Part shown: positions 37,919 to 59,126 of the stretch, one piece after another
Layout of the letters: every line of letters starts with the position of its first letter
Numbering within the stretch: position 1 is the stretch's first letter
From: Chimonanthus salicifolius
Taxonomy: Eukaryota > Streptophyta > Magnoliopsida > Laurales > Calycanthaceae
Direction: 5' to 3'
NCBI GenBank assembly: GCA_013350335.1
Contig: CM023538.1
Location: forward strand, 59,261,080 to 59,325,079
DNA: 64,000 bases
The notes under the pieces: model-generated
Told to the model about the DNA's origin: nothing
What the model saw: the letters and a program-made list of their open reading frames with translations, nothing else
Databases searched by the model: none
Translations under genes and position numbers: made by a program

Positions 37919-38282
37919 AGGGCTGCAACTCGGGTCGGGTTTTGGCCCGACCCGCATGACCCGACCTGAGAAATCATGCGGGTCGGGTCGAGACTTTCAA
38001 GCCAGTGGGTCGGGTCGGGTTGAGAAGATAAAAACCCACATGAAATTAGGGTCGGGCCCGGTTGAGGATTTTACTAGTTAACCAGACCCGACCTAACCCG
38101 GCTAAAATTAGGCTAAAATGGATTTATAATGTGGGTCGGGTCAGAATTCGAGTTAGCATTCGGGTTGGGTCGGGTTCTAGAGTTTGGGTTGAGAATTCGG
38201 TTCGGGTCGGGTTCCATATATATCAACTTTCGTCGAGTAGGGTTTTAAGAAACCCGGCCTGCCCGACCCGAGTTGGAGGCCT
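37919..38282. mobile_element. GGGTCGGGT-type MULE-like MITE with perfect 10-bp target duplication
   Basis: AACTCAATCC stands directly on both sides (37909-37918, 38283-38292). Ends AGGGCTGCAACTCGGGTCGG and (reverse complement) AGGCCTCCAACTCGGGTCGG. The body is mostly TCGGGTCGGGTT and complements. The 77-residue reading frame inside is a by-product. Confidence 0.88.
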
Positions 38283-38384
38283 AACTCAATCCTAATTATC
38301 TATAAATTCTTTTATCCCCTTCTATTTCCCATGTATCTTTCTCCTCTCCTCTCGCATGTTTATATTAATTTTATCATCTTGAGC

Positions 38385-38478
38385 AGGGGTCCAAAATTCG
38401 GTATCGGCAGATATTTTTCTCTCTCTCTTTTTTTTTTTTTTAAAAAAAAGGCCGATATCGGCCGATATTTGGACCCCT
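38385..38478. mobile_element. Short ATCGGCCGAT-type MITE
   Basis: 94 bp, ends AGGGGTCCAAAATTCGG and (reverse complement) AGGGGTCCAAATATCGG. Flanks CATCTTGAGC and ATTCTTGAGT share seven bases in a row, a worn 10-bp target duplication. The middle is CT and A tracts plus GGCCGATATCGGCCGATAT. Confidence 0.75.
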
Positions 38479-38630
38479 ATTCTTGAGTGGTAAAACTTAA
38501 AACCTAAAGGTTGTTTTTATTATTTGAGTTTATTTATTTAGTTTTATATATGATATGTTGATTACAAGTGAAATAATAACCTGAAAACTTAATTGATGTG
38601 ATACATGTAATACAATTAGTGGTTATGATC

Positions 38631-39145
38631 TAAGGTTTAAATATCGGCCGATACATATCGTATCGGCCGATATATATCGGTTTTTTTAAACCGAGTAATA
38701 TCGGCCGATATGGCCGATATTCGGTCCGAAATATCGGTCACAATATCGGCCGATATTCATAAATATCGGTATTTTAAAAAAAAAAAATAATTTAAAACAC
38801 CGATACTGTTTTTCGCGGTTGTTACACGGTTTTTCACGGTTTTTCGCAGTTTTCCGCGGTTTTCCACGGTTTACGGTTCTCAGGGGTATTCGCGGTTTTT
38901 CGCGGTTTTCCACGGTTTTTTGCGGTTCAGGGTTTACGGTTCTCAGGGTGTCCACGGTTTTTTGCGGTTTTGTCACGGTTCACCACTATTTATCACGGTT
39001 TTTTGCGGTTTTTTCACGGTTCCGATATCGGAGGAGAGAGAAAATGCCGATATCGGTATGAGAGATAAAATTATCGGCCGATATATCGTCCGTATCGGAT
39101 ATCGGCCGATATTTACATATCGGACGAGCCGATTTTTTGACCCCT
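38631..39145. mobile_element. Large ATCGGCCGAT-type MULE-like MITE with 9-bp target duplication and CGCGGTTTT array
   Basis: GGTTATGAT flanks both sides (38621-38629, 39146-39154). Ends TAAGGTTTAAATATCGG and (reverse complement) AGGGGTCAAAAAATCGG. The left and right thirds are dense in ATCGGCCGATAT. The middle (38811-39022) is an irregular array of GCGGTTTTTCACGGTTTT-type units. No protein coded; the overlapping reading frames follow the repeat. Confidence 0.85.
38811..39022 (+). repeat. Minisatellite of (C)GCGGTTTT / CACGGTTTT units
   Basis: About twenty degenerate 8-10 base units alternating CGCGGTTTTT, CACGGTTTTT and CCGCGGTTTTC, broken by TTCTCAGGG twice. Lies wholly inside the MITE at 38631-39145. 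Confidence 0.9.
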
Positions 39146-39821
39146 GGTTATGATGATGAATTATGTAATGGGAAAAGGGTTCTGATTCAAACGATAATTC
39201 CTATAAAAAACTCGCGTGCAATAAAGAACGAACAACTACTGTTTAATGGTGTAAACTATTAGCAATAATTGATTTATAATTAAATTGAGTAAGGGCTAAA
39301 AAGCCCGAAGGCCCATATGAGTTTTTATTTTTTAGATACGAACCTAACTTAAAATAATTTAGGCCCACACTATTGGAATAGTGATTTGTTAAACCCATTT
39401 CTGAGTGTCCAACTCTGGATGGATAGAATACATAGCTTTGTTGACAATATTTGTCAATTTGAGGTTTTGTTTCCCTATTCATGAGCTGTGGTCATCTCTA
39501 TTGAATCATTTTACTTGATTATATTGTTGATACAAGAGTTTTCTTTATTTTATTTTTTCCAAGTTTGTACAATGCTCCTGTTATCTCACTAATGAGAAAC
39601 TAGTTTTCTCTGAATTCAGGGTTTACCCATTGCTGTTACAAAGCAGCTGGCTTTCCAAGGAATTGGAGTAGTATATGGACTTTCTCTACTGTATAATTTT
39701 CCAGGCATTTTCCCCAAAAAGATTCCTACTCATGATGGCATAATTGGAGCTCCATCTTTAGTCATATACTCTTCTTTTACACTCTTCCCTCTCATCAAAT
39801 ATGTATTTAAATCCAAAAGGG

Positions 39822-39979
39822 TTAGAGTAATAATCAAAAATTTGTTTTACGAAGTGAGAGTATGAATTCAATTCTCACTCCACTTCAAAGGACCAATATG
39901 TATGAATATAGAGACTTGCACATATCCAAAAATTACTCGGGTGTTCTAAGAAAGCTGAACACCTCAGTCATAAAAAAAT
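39822..39979 (+). mobile_element. SINE, family S1
   Basis: AGGGTTAGAGTAATAATCA head, GAATTCAATTCTCACTCCA (B-box position), GAGACTTGCACATATCC and GCTGAACACCTCAGTCATAA ending in seven A. Confidence 0.65.
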
Positions 39980-40339
39980 GTATTTATTGTGTCTTTAGCC
40001 AATGACATGGAGACTCATAGCTTTCACTTTCATTTCTTGTACAAGCTAGTCATTCTCAAATACTTTTTTCCGCTTGTTATAACCCATGCCCAGTGTTTAT
40101 GCATCTTATGTAATCCAATGGCCTTTTGTTTTGGTTGTAGTCTCCGGATACTGTGAGAGAGCTAATATTCTATATAAAACATATTAGGTCGGGTATTTAT
40201 TCACAATAAATTTTTGGACCATTTGAAACTTCAGATGTGAAGGGTGGTGTCAGCAGTCTCTTCACAGCAAGACGATGAGCAAATTGAATTGTCTTGTTAG
40301 GCTCTATAGAGCTTGATCATCAGAGATACACTGTCAATC

Positions 40340-40640
40340 CAGTCGTTGGTCGAGTCGAACATCTGTAATAAGAACCGTCTCTTTTTCATTTTGTCTTTGA
40401 GCACAGTGTATTAATTTGAATTCATGGACGTAGCGAGAGCAAAACCACGTAAAATTTTTGTATTGTTTGCTTCTCTTTTCTTGATGAAAAATGTGATTTT
40501 TCCTTAACACGTCTCTCTTGGTATCCATTTCAATTTGGATATCCGTGAGTGTGGACACCTTGACTTGCACCTGCCGAAGGATTTCGCAAACATACCAGGG
40601 AGCTGATGAGATCGAGCGTAAGATCAGAGATTGATCAAGA
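40340..40640 (+). mobile_element. LTR-retrotransposon remnant
   Basis: AACATCTGTAATAAGAACCG and TTTTGTCTTTGAGCACAG repeat the words seen at 22200-22245. GTAGCGAGAGCAAAACCACG and TTTTTGTATTGTTTGCTTC then follow as in Copia-type LTRs. Ends are not resolved. Confidence 0.45.
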
Positions 40641-40680
40641 GTCCCCAACTATTTCTAAGATATGTATGTGAGATAAAATA

Positions 40681-40833
40681 AGGGTAGTGATTTTTGCACC
40701 AAGAGTTTTTCTCATGGTGCACCAAAATTAAAAGTAATTCTAATTTTTGTCCTTACTTCCCTCCTCTCTTTTTTTGTTAGACAAAATTGAAATTTCTTTT
40801 AATTTTGATGCACCATACAAAAATCACTACCCT
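40681..40833. mobile_element. Near-palindromic MITE with TA target duplication
   Basis: 153 bp. Ends AGGGTAGTGATTTTTG are a perfect inverted repeat and the match continues inward with gaps (GGTGCACCAAAATTAAAAG against GGTGCATCAAAATTAAAAG). TA on both sides fits a Stowaway/Tc1 type. Confidence 0.8.
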
Positions 40834-41354
40834 TAAATAAGTATTCTCTTATTAACACTCTTTGGGACTTGCATTGTGCCACGGGATGGGATCTTGGCTC
40901 CTTGGCATTATTTTCTTTTTCCCTTGCTCTCAACATATGGCAATCAATTGAGCTACATCCATGGGAATTTTACGTGGGGTATCCCTCAGTTTCCCACATT
41001 AAAATTAAAAAAAATGTATGGAAAAAATATTTCTTCCATCTCAATTTTTGGATTTGCAAATTATTTCAGATTTTGAACATAATGAACAGAGGATGGTATT
41101 TATATCTGATTTGGGTGTTTTCCATAATTCCATTGGAAATTCTAATTAAGAACATGTGAGAGGCACCAACCACACGAGAAAAAAACATATACAAAGTAAA
41201 AGGCTGAAAATTGCCACTTCTGGTCCCTAAAAATATACGTGATGGATACATTGTTAGGAGATGTATTTCTGGTATTTATGTAAAATGATGAAAGGCATGG
41301 CCTTTATTGTATTTCAATTGGTAGGAGTGACATTTGATGTCCTAGTAAAAATAA

Positions 41355-41643
41355 GATGCCATCCTAACACGTGTATTATTTTTTAGGAGGTACGAGTTTT
41401 AGTGAACTTCCCATTTTACGCCCCATCTATCCGCAGAAATCGGTTCATTTTTCAGTGAATTGGTTCACTCATCGGTGCACCGTATTGGATTTTTTTCCAT
41501 TTCCAAGTGAATCGGTTAACTCATCGGTGCACCGAACAGGTGAACCGATTCACTGGAAAGTGAACCGATTTCTGCAGGGCAAAGTGAGAAATTTGAAAAA
41601 CCATGTCTTCTAAAAGTTAATGCTCATGTTAAGATGGGTACTC
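41355..41643. mobile_element. TIR element with GGTGCACCGATT words
   Basis: Left GATGCCATCCTAACACG and right (reverse complement) AGTACCCATCTTAACATG are terminal inverted repeats like those of 11185-11545. The body repeats AATCGGTTCA, ATCGGTGCACCG and GTGAACCGATTCAC. Flanks TAAAAATAA / AAAAATATT are compatible with a 9-bp duplication but low in complexity. Confidence 0.65.
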
Positions 41644-41735
41644 TAAAAATATTACAATACTATATTTCTAGTGTATATGGTGTAATAGCAACAACCGTTG
41701 GCTGTCCTCGGCTACAAGAAAATAATGTGGGCAGG

Positions 41736-41915
41736 AGGGGTTGGCCTCACGGTCAAGAACTCATCTACAAAAGAGAGGGTATTGTGTTCAATTCACATCA
41801 ATATTAAAGGGTTACTCTCTATTGAATTTATTCAATATGTGTGGATTGAGAAGTTTACAAATGTCCTGAGGATTACTTGGGGGAGACGTCTCAACACTTT
41901 GATTAAAAAAAAAAA
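41736..41915 (+). mobile_element. SINE, family S1, complete with A-tail
   Basis: AGGGGTTGGCCTCACGGTCA head, ATTGTGTTCAATTCACATC, TTACTCTCTATTGAATTTAT, GAGACGTCTCAACACTTTG and an 11-A tail. One of the best whole copies. Confidence 0.85.
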
Positions 41916-43015
41916 TGTTGGATCGATTTCTAAGTAAGAAAAGCAAATTAAAATCTTATGTCAATAAAATTGAAAAAGAAAAAAAGAAAAAGGAATGAAG
42001 AACTTGAAGTTATGTGGCTAACTCAGCATTGGGTTCAATATATTACACTCATTGGCTTATTCAATAATGAAAATAATACATACTGTTATGTTTGAATGAT
42101 TATGTTCTAATGTCCTTTTGGATCATTTGAACTCAGAGAATTAGAGAGGCATGGACTTCTTAAGATAAATAGTGTGCACAAATGATGGAACTCCAAAACA
42201 TAGTATCATAGGATCCTAATTATCCCCTGCTCTAAAAATGTGGTCCATGAATCCTATAAAAAGAAATAAAGATCATAATAAGATATTTAAGACTTTTTAA
42301 TATATATTTTTATATTTACTTGTTAATTTTTTAACTGACATATTCTCTTTATTCTTTTTCTATTATAGATTTCACAAGACACTTAATTATTAGTTTGAAA
42401 GTGCAAAAATAATATGAGAAAAATGGCAAGGAGATGTAAATGATACCATTAGCTTTATTTTAAAATTTACCTATGAATTGAATGTGTTTTGTATTCATAC
42501 TGGTCTATGGACATTTCACAGCATATTTAATTAGAAAGAGTTCTATAATTCATTAAACTAGGTGGCCATAGGTCGGATCTAGTTAAATTCAAGTCGAGTT
42601 AATATATGCAATAACAATTTTTTTGCCAGATTTGATTTGATCTGATGTGACTTGACTTCACTAAAATCTATATAATTTTTTTAAAAAAATTAGAAAAATA
42701 AGAGAAAAAATATTTTTAATAATAAATTAAAGATAATAATGCTTTTTCTTTTTCATTTTTTAACTTAATGGCGTACGTGGCTAAAAGATGAATTTATATA
42801 TAGTTCAATTGTTCAAGTGGTTTTCATTTGTTCGGTAGAAGGCCCAACTGAAAAAATTCCTTTTTATTTTACTTCAGTAATTTCGTTTTTTTTTTTTTTT
42901 TAAATATCCGAGAGGGCATCTCGCAGGAGTGCGCGATCCTTTTCCTCTTTCATCGCTCTCCTTTCTTTTGATTTATTCTTAGTTTCTGCAACTGAGGATT
43001 TTATTCGAAAGTAAA

Positions 43016-53572
<10,557 letters not shown>

Positions 53573-55675
53573 GTGGTAGTGTCTTCGGCCTTCACTCAAT
53601 GGCAGTTAGTTATAGAACAGGTGAGTTGTCCACACGGTGCAGGCAAATCAGAAAAGACAAAAGCAGAGTAAAAGAGGTTTATCTGGTGTAGTTTTTTTTT
53701 GGAAGCGTGTTTATCTGGTGTAGTTTCTTAACTATTTTGTCCAAAAGGTCGTATTATAACTGGATGCATTTTGTAATCTGTCAGTTTCATTTTAATCAGC
53801 TCTTTCTTTGTGATTTACTTGTCTTGACCCTTTATCTTTCCTATGAGTTGACTGACTGAAACATGGATAAACCTCTTAGTATTTAATCCTGTCTTACTTT
53901 TTACTGTGGCATTTCCCCTTACAATCAAAGTCTGGGAACTTTTTTTTTGGGTGGAGGAACTATTTTTAGTTGTACAAATCCACTTCATTTTTGTTGTTGA
54001 TGGAAAAATAATGATCCACAGTGCATACTTCTAATGGTTCAAGATCCCCATGTAGTCTCCATTTCGCATTGTTCTTTTCATTGTAACTTATTTGTTATGG
54101 CCCTTGAATCCTTGTTGCTATTGTGATCCTAATATCATCCAATCCAAATCCATATTTTGCACCTATAGATTTAGAATAGTCACTATCATATCCAGTCATC
54201 AATGAATCTGGATCATTGACATTTCCCACAGAACAAGCTCGAGTTTGAATTGAAATAGGGGAACCCTCAGAAACCCTTCAAAATAAATTTATCTCCAGTT
54301 GATGATGAAGATATTCCCAATGCATGTTCATTTGTTCTTCATTTGAAATGGATTACTTTGATGATTACTGAGTTGATCTCATGAATCAATAGGCTAATAT
54401 AATAAAAGTATGGCTGTGTTATCCCTTTTACGCTATCCTTTACGTAAAATAAAAGGGACACTTTATGAGTGTCCAAATAAATTACAGCCATTAATTTTAA
54501 ACAATGGCTAAGATCACAATTTGAAGAGGTGCTGAGTGCAGAAAGAATCTGTTAATGAAACATTCTGTCATTCTCTCCGTTCACGAAGGTTGAGATCAAC
54601 AAAATGAAAATGAGGCAGTTTCTGTTCTACAACGAATAAGAGTCGAAGGTCTCCACTTCTGTGAGGAAACAATGGGACATAAACCCTGTGAAGATCCAAA
54701 TTTCAACCTCTCCCACACTTTAATCTGTCAAACACCAGCCTCAAGATCAACTCCACTGCTCAGTCGCTTTTCTTTTGACGCTCGACCTTCGCTGTCTGCC
54801 CCCTCTCCATCCTTACCCCTCTCCATCCTTACCGGCACTTGCTTCCCTTCTGGCTTCCTCCTTCCAAATGACACCCTTCTCCAAACTGATTACTACATTG
54901 AACATCTAGCCCACATTCATCAAATGACATTCATGGCCAGAGATGCTCCTTAAAGCCCTCTTTATCTTCTGCTTCAACATTTGAAAGATCCAAATGGCTG
55001 TGCATTGGGCACCCATCTTTTCCTTCACTGTCTAGATCGATTCCACTGTCGATTCAGGTCTTGTATCCTTCGCTGTCATCAATGAATCATTGCCATGAAG
55101 AAGGTGGTGTATCCTCATAGCAAGCAGTGAACAGGGAGGGAAGTGCATAGATTTCACTTGGTCTACTCTTGGATTTCACATAAAACCATTATAGAGCAGT
55201 ATTTTAAGGGGTGAATGAATCTCTGTTTACATATTTACCACGGCAACTTTCTTAGTTGCTGTGTTTGCAGGGTTCTTGAGTGTTGACAAGCGTACTCTTC
55301 TTCTTCTTCTTCAGGCAGCTCTATTGAAAATGTAGAAGTCAATTGTAATTTAATCTTTCCATAATCAAATATGATTGCTTTTTGTTATTTTAAGTAAAAG
55401 ATTTCTATTGTCAACCTTATTTTCCTCTATTATTTGTTTTGATCTTAGGCTTTTGGATTTTGGCTATTGATTAGTATCTAAAACTAAATTAACACACTTT
55501 CAAGATATCAAATAAATTGTTAAATAAGAATCTTATGAAAACAAACATTTCAGGAGTGGTAGGTTGTTGATATTTTTAGAGAACAGTCATTGTCGACTGC
55601 CATCTTATGCACCACAAATTACGGTAACATGAAGTGGTTAGGTTCCTTGTAAATTTAAACCATGAAAACCCCAAG

Positions 55676-55866
55676 GGGTTGGTCTGACTGGTGCATGACT
55701 CATGAAACGAGGTCTTGGGTTTGATTTGTTCTTAACTCCAATGAAGGACTACTCCCTGTAAACTTATCTGGTGTGTGCGGATAGAAATGTTTTCACATGC
55801 CTCGAAAGACTAGTCAGGTGAGACGTTTAGACTCTGGACACCTTCAGTCATAAATAAATAAATAAA
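55676..55866 (+). mobile_element. SINE, family S1
   Basis: GGGGTTGGTCTGACTGGTGC head, GGTCTTGGGTTTGATTTG B-box, GGACTACTCCCTGTAAACTT and CTCTGGACACCTTCAGTCAT, with an (AAAT)n tail. AATTTAAACCA before and AAATTAAACCA after may be the target duplication. Confidence 0.8.
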
Positions 55867-56214
55867 TTAAACCAAGATGTAACTCCCATAACATCAAAAC
55901 CTATTCGATAAATGACACATTGCTTATGAATTGTTTATATCAAATGTCCAATAAATGAATTTTCTTAGGGAACTTCTCATGATTTCTTCAAATAACCAAT
56001 TTGATAATAAGGGGATGATAGGCATAAACTGTGCTAATTCATTTGATGTATGAATTAACTAAGTTCACTTATGTTTAGACTAGAAAATCAGTTGAGATTG
56101 AGCAAAAACAGAAGTGCTCTCAATGTGTTAGATATATTTTACTTCCAAGCTGATGGGACTAATGAGTCACTGGAAGCTTTCTGGGATGCAACGTATAGGT
56201 CTCAAGTAGGGGTT

Positions 56215-56300
56215 TAAATATCAGCCGATATCTGATATATATCGCTGATATCGGCCTATATCAGTGGTTTTAATTAAAAAATAAAGAAAGAGAAATTTCT
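56215..56300. mobile_element. Fragment of ATCGGCCGAT-type MITE
   Basis: Starts AGGGGTTTAAATATCAGCCG, the family terminus, and has CGCTGATATCGGCCTATATC. The right end could not be found before the large palindrome. Confidence 0.5.
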
Positions 56301-56479
56301 CAGTTGAGATATCCACGGATACTGAGATTTTTTTCCATGGTACTCTCGAGTATAGTGGCGATTGAGGAGAGAAAAGATTAGTCTTATCCAAGTCGTATGC
56401 ACCTTGATGCAGTGATGGCATTTTTTTAAAAATATTGGCATGTGTCATGTTTTGGGTTCGACTATCACATTTATCTAAA

Positions 56480-58704
56480 GGGAGCACTTACACACACCCG
56501 GATTTCCTGCCTCTACACACCCGTTTCTGAAATTTTGGGTGAAATTATGATTTTACCCCCCAATTTTCATTCATTCGAATGAATGCCCAGTTCATTTTGG
56601 CATTCATTCGAATGAATCATTCATTCGAATGAATGCCCGTGTGTAATTTCAATTCATTCGAATGAATGGGTTGAAAAGTAACACGGAATACTGCTCAGCC
56701 CCATTCATTCGAATGAATGGACGATTTATTCGAATGAATGGGCCTCATTCATTCAAATGACCCATTCATTCGAATGAATGGGCCCATTCATTCGAATGAT
56801 TTAAATATTAAGATTTATTTTAAAACTTTACACTTATTTTTTAAGCACTGTGTATTTCCAAAATTTCTCAAATTGAATACCTAGACTAATTAACATAATC
56901 TGATAAAAATACCTTAAGACTTCAAGGTCTTTTGACACTCCTAAATATTTAAAACACAGTATTTTACAAATAGGGGTATCCCTAGGGTGTGTCAAAAACA
57001 CATTTGGAAGTGTCAAAAGACCTTGAAGTCTTAAGGTATTTTTATCAGGTTATTTTAATTAGTCTAGATATTCAATTTGAGAAATTTTGAAAATACACAG
57101 TGTTTAAAAATAGCTGTCTATATTTTAAAACATACACCGTTATTTTTTAAGCATTGTGTATTTTCAAAATTTTTCAAATTGAATATCTAAACTAATTAAA
57201 ATAACCCGATAAAAATACCTTAAGACTTCAAGGTCTTTTGACACTTCCAAATGTATTTTTGACACACCCTAGGGATACCCTTATTTGTAAAATACTGTGT
57301 TTTAAATATTTAGGAGTGTCAAAAGACCTTGAAGTCTTTAAGGTATTTTTATCAGGTTATTTTAATTAGTTTAGATATTCAATTTGAGAAATTTTGGAAA
57401 TACACAGTGCTTAAAAAATAAGTTTAAAATTTTAAAAAGATTTAAATAACTGTAATAGATACTGTAACCTGTAATTCATGAATCATTCGAATGATTCATC
57501 TCATTCGTGATGAATCATTCGAATGATTCATCTTATTCGTGAATTCATTTGAATGAACCGACCGTTCATTCGAATGAATGTTCAGAACGATCGATTTATT
57601 CATTCATTCGAATGAACACGGACGGAATGAGACGAAGATGTTCTTAGATGAATCATTCGAATGATTCAGATGAATCATTCGAATGATTCATGAATTACAG
57701 GTTACAGTATCTATTACAGTTATTTAAATCTTTTTAAAATTTTAAACTTATTTTTTAAGCACTGTGTATTTCCAAAATTTCTCAAATTGAATATTTAGAC
57801 TAATTAAAATAACCTGATAAAAATACCTTAAGACTTTAAGGTCTTTTGACAATCCTAAATATTTAAAACACAGTATTTTACAAATAAGGGTATCCCTAGG
57901 GTGTGTCAAAAATACATTTGGAAGTGTCAAAAGACCTTGAAGTCTTAAGGTATTTTTATCGGGTTATTTTAATTAGTTTAGATATTCAATTTGAAAAATT
58001 TTGAAAATACACAGTGCTTAAAAAATAACGGTGTATATTTTAAAATATAGACAGCTATTTTTAAACACTGTGTATTTTCAAAATTTCTCAAATTGAATAT
58101 CTAGACTAATTAAAATAACCTGATAAAAATACCTTAAGACTTCAAGGTCTTTTGACACTTCCAAATGTGTTTTTGACACACCCTAGGGATACCCCTATTT
58201 GTAAAATACTGTGTTTTAAATATTTAGGAGTGTCAAAAGACCTTGAAGTCTTAAGGTATTTTTATCAGATTATTTTAATTAGTCTAGATATTCAATTTGA
58301 GAAATTTTGGAAATACACAGTGCTTAAAAAATAAGTGTAAATTTTTAAAATAAATCTTAATATTTAAATCATTCGAATGAATGAGCCATTCATTCGAATG
58401 ACCCATTCATTCGAATGAATGGGTCATTTGAATGAATGAGGCCCATTCATTCGAATGAATCGTCCATTCATTCGAATGAATGGGGCTGAGCAGTATTCCG
58501 TGTTACTTTTCAACCCATTCATTCGAATGAATTGAAATTACACACGGGCATTCATTCGAATGAATGATTCATTCGAATGAATGCCAAAATGAACTGGGCA
58601 TTCATTCGAATGAATGAAAATCGGGGGGTAAAATCGTAATTTCACCCAAAATTTCAGAAATGGGTGTGTAGAGGCAGGAAATCCGGGTGTGTGTAAGTGC
58701 TCCC
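56480..58704. mobile_element. Giant foldback (whole-element palindrome) MULE, 2,225 bp
   Basis: The two halves are reverse complements over the entire length, meeting near 57592. Ends are GGGAGCACTTACACACACC and its complement; TTATCTAAA stands on both sides (56471-56479, 58705-58713), a perfect 9-bp target duplication as made by Mutator-like elements. Each half has an outer arm with ATTCATTCGAATGAAT words, then two units of about 275 bp that are themselves palindromes. The core carries more GAATCATTCGAATGATTC words. The outer 100 bases of the two ends differ at only about three sites, so the element is young. It codes no transposase; three 60-residue frames inside are copies of one repeat. 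Confidence 0.92.
56838..57420. repeat. Two palindromic sub-units in the left half of the foldback MULE
   Basis: Unit 1 (about 56838-57111) and unit 2 (about 57142-57420) each read inward from both ends as AAGCACTGTGTATTT.. then AGACTTCAAGGTCTTTTGAC, centred on CCTAGGG. The right half has the same two in reverse (about 57755-58025, 58056-58340). The AAGGTCTTTTGACA word therefore occurs eight times. Confidence 0.88.
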
Positions 58705-58821
58705 TTATCTAAATATAAAAGTATCTTTTGAAAATAATTTTTTTTATATAAAGCTACAAAATGAAAGGGTGAGTTTGGAAACAAAATTTTTAAACATAAA
58801 AGAGACTTTAAAATCTTTCTT

Positions 58822-59126
58822 GATTCAACCACGGGCATTTTGTGTAACGAGACACGAGTTTTAGGATATTGCCCATTTTACCCTTCCACTGCCATACAAA
58901 AGCATTTAAAAAAAAATTCAGTGACCAATCAGTGATCCGATTTACTATTTTGTATGAAAAAAACAGTCTCACTTAGATAAATTTCAGTGATCCGATTTAT
59001 ACCGTAGTGGAAGGGTCAGTGATTCGGTGAGCCACTCAGTGAGCCGATTCATGTCGCAGTGTAAAGGTAAAATGAGCAATACCCTAAATCCTATGTCGAG
59101 TTACACAAAACACCCGTGGGAGAATC
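58822..59126. mobile_element. TIR element with AGTGATCCGATT words
   Basis: Terminal repeats of about 60 bp: GATTCAACCACGGGCATTTT and (reverse complement) GATTCTCCCACGGGTGTTTT, continuing through GTGTAAC..TAGG and CATTTTACC. The body repeats CAGTGATCCGATTTA and GTGAGCCGATTCA. No clear target duplication. About 110 bases from the giant palindrome. Confidence 0.75.

Larger units (their letters stand above)
28997..42780. other. Gene-free interval between PDF2 promoter and ITPK4, repeat-filled
   Basis: About 14 kb without a recognisable gene. It holds the tandem duplication at 29066, several MULE-type MITEs, a Stowaway, S1/S2/S3 SINE copies, one solo LTR, worn LTR sequence near 40340-40640 and long AT-rich stretches (31300-31900, 32100-33000, 35700-36700) where I see nothing. 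The region 30166-30900 starts with a T-run and has mixed composition like a minus-strand retroposon, but no domain is readable. Confidence 0.55.
53573..56470. other. ITPK4 3' flank; one unexplained GC-richer stretch
   Basis: Contains the ITPK4 3' UTR (poly(A) site not fixed) and mainly unique AT-rich sequence. From 54540 to 55320 the composition is more gene-like, with a 93-residue frame at 54672-54953 (Ser/Pro/Leu-rich), a polypyrimidine tract and CTTCTTCTTCTTCTTCAGG acceptor-like sequence at 55297-55315. I recognise no family; it may be a leader, an RNA gene or a relic. Confidence 0.4.

Noticed and set aside
38062..38295. 77-residue frame rich in Arg/Val/Gly
   Set aside because: Direct translation of the CGGGTCGGGT word array inside a MITE.
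56834..58334. Three 60-residue reading frames with almost the same protein (56834-57016, 57748-57930, 58152-58334)
   Set aside because: They are copies of the palindromic sub-unit of the foldback MULE on either strand. Similarity follows from the repeat, and no start context or family supports a protein.
56560..58620. CRISPR-like spaced repeats (ATTCATTCGAATGAAT)
   Set aside because: Spacing is irregular, the two halves mirror each other, and the sequence is clearly plant nuclear. It is a foldback transposon.
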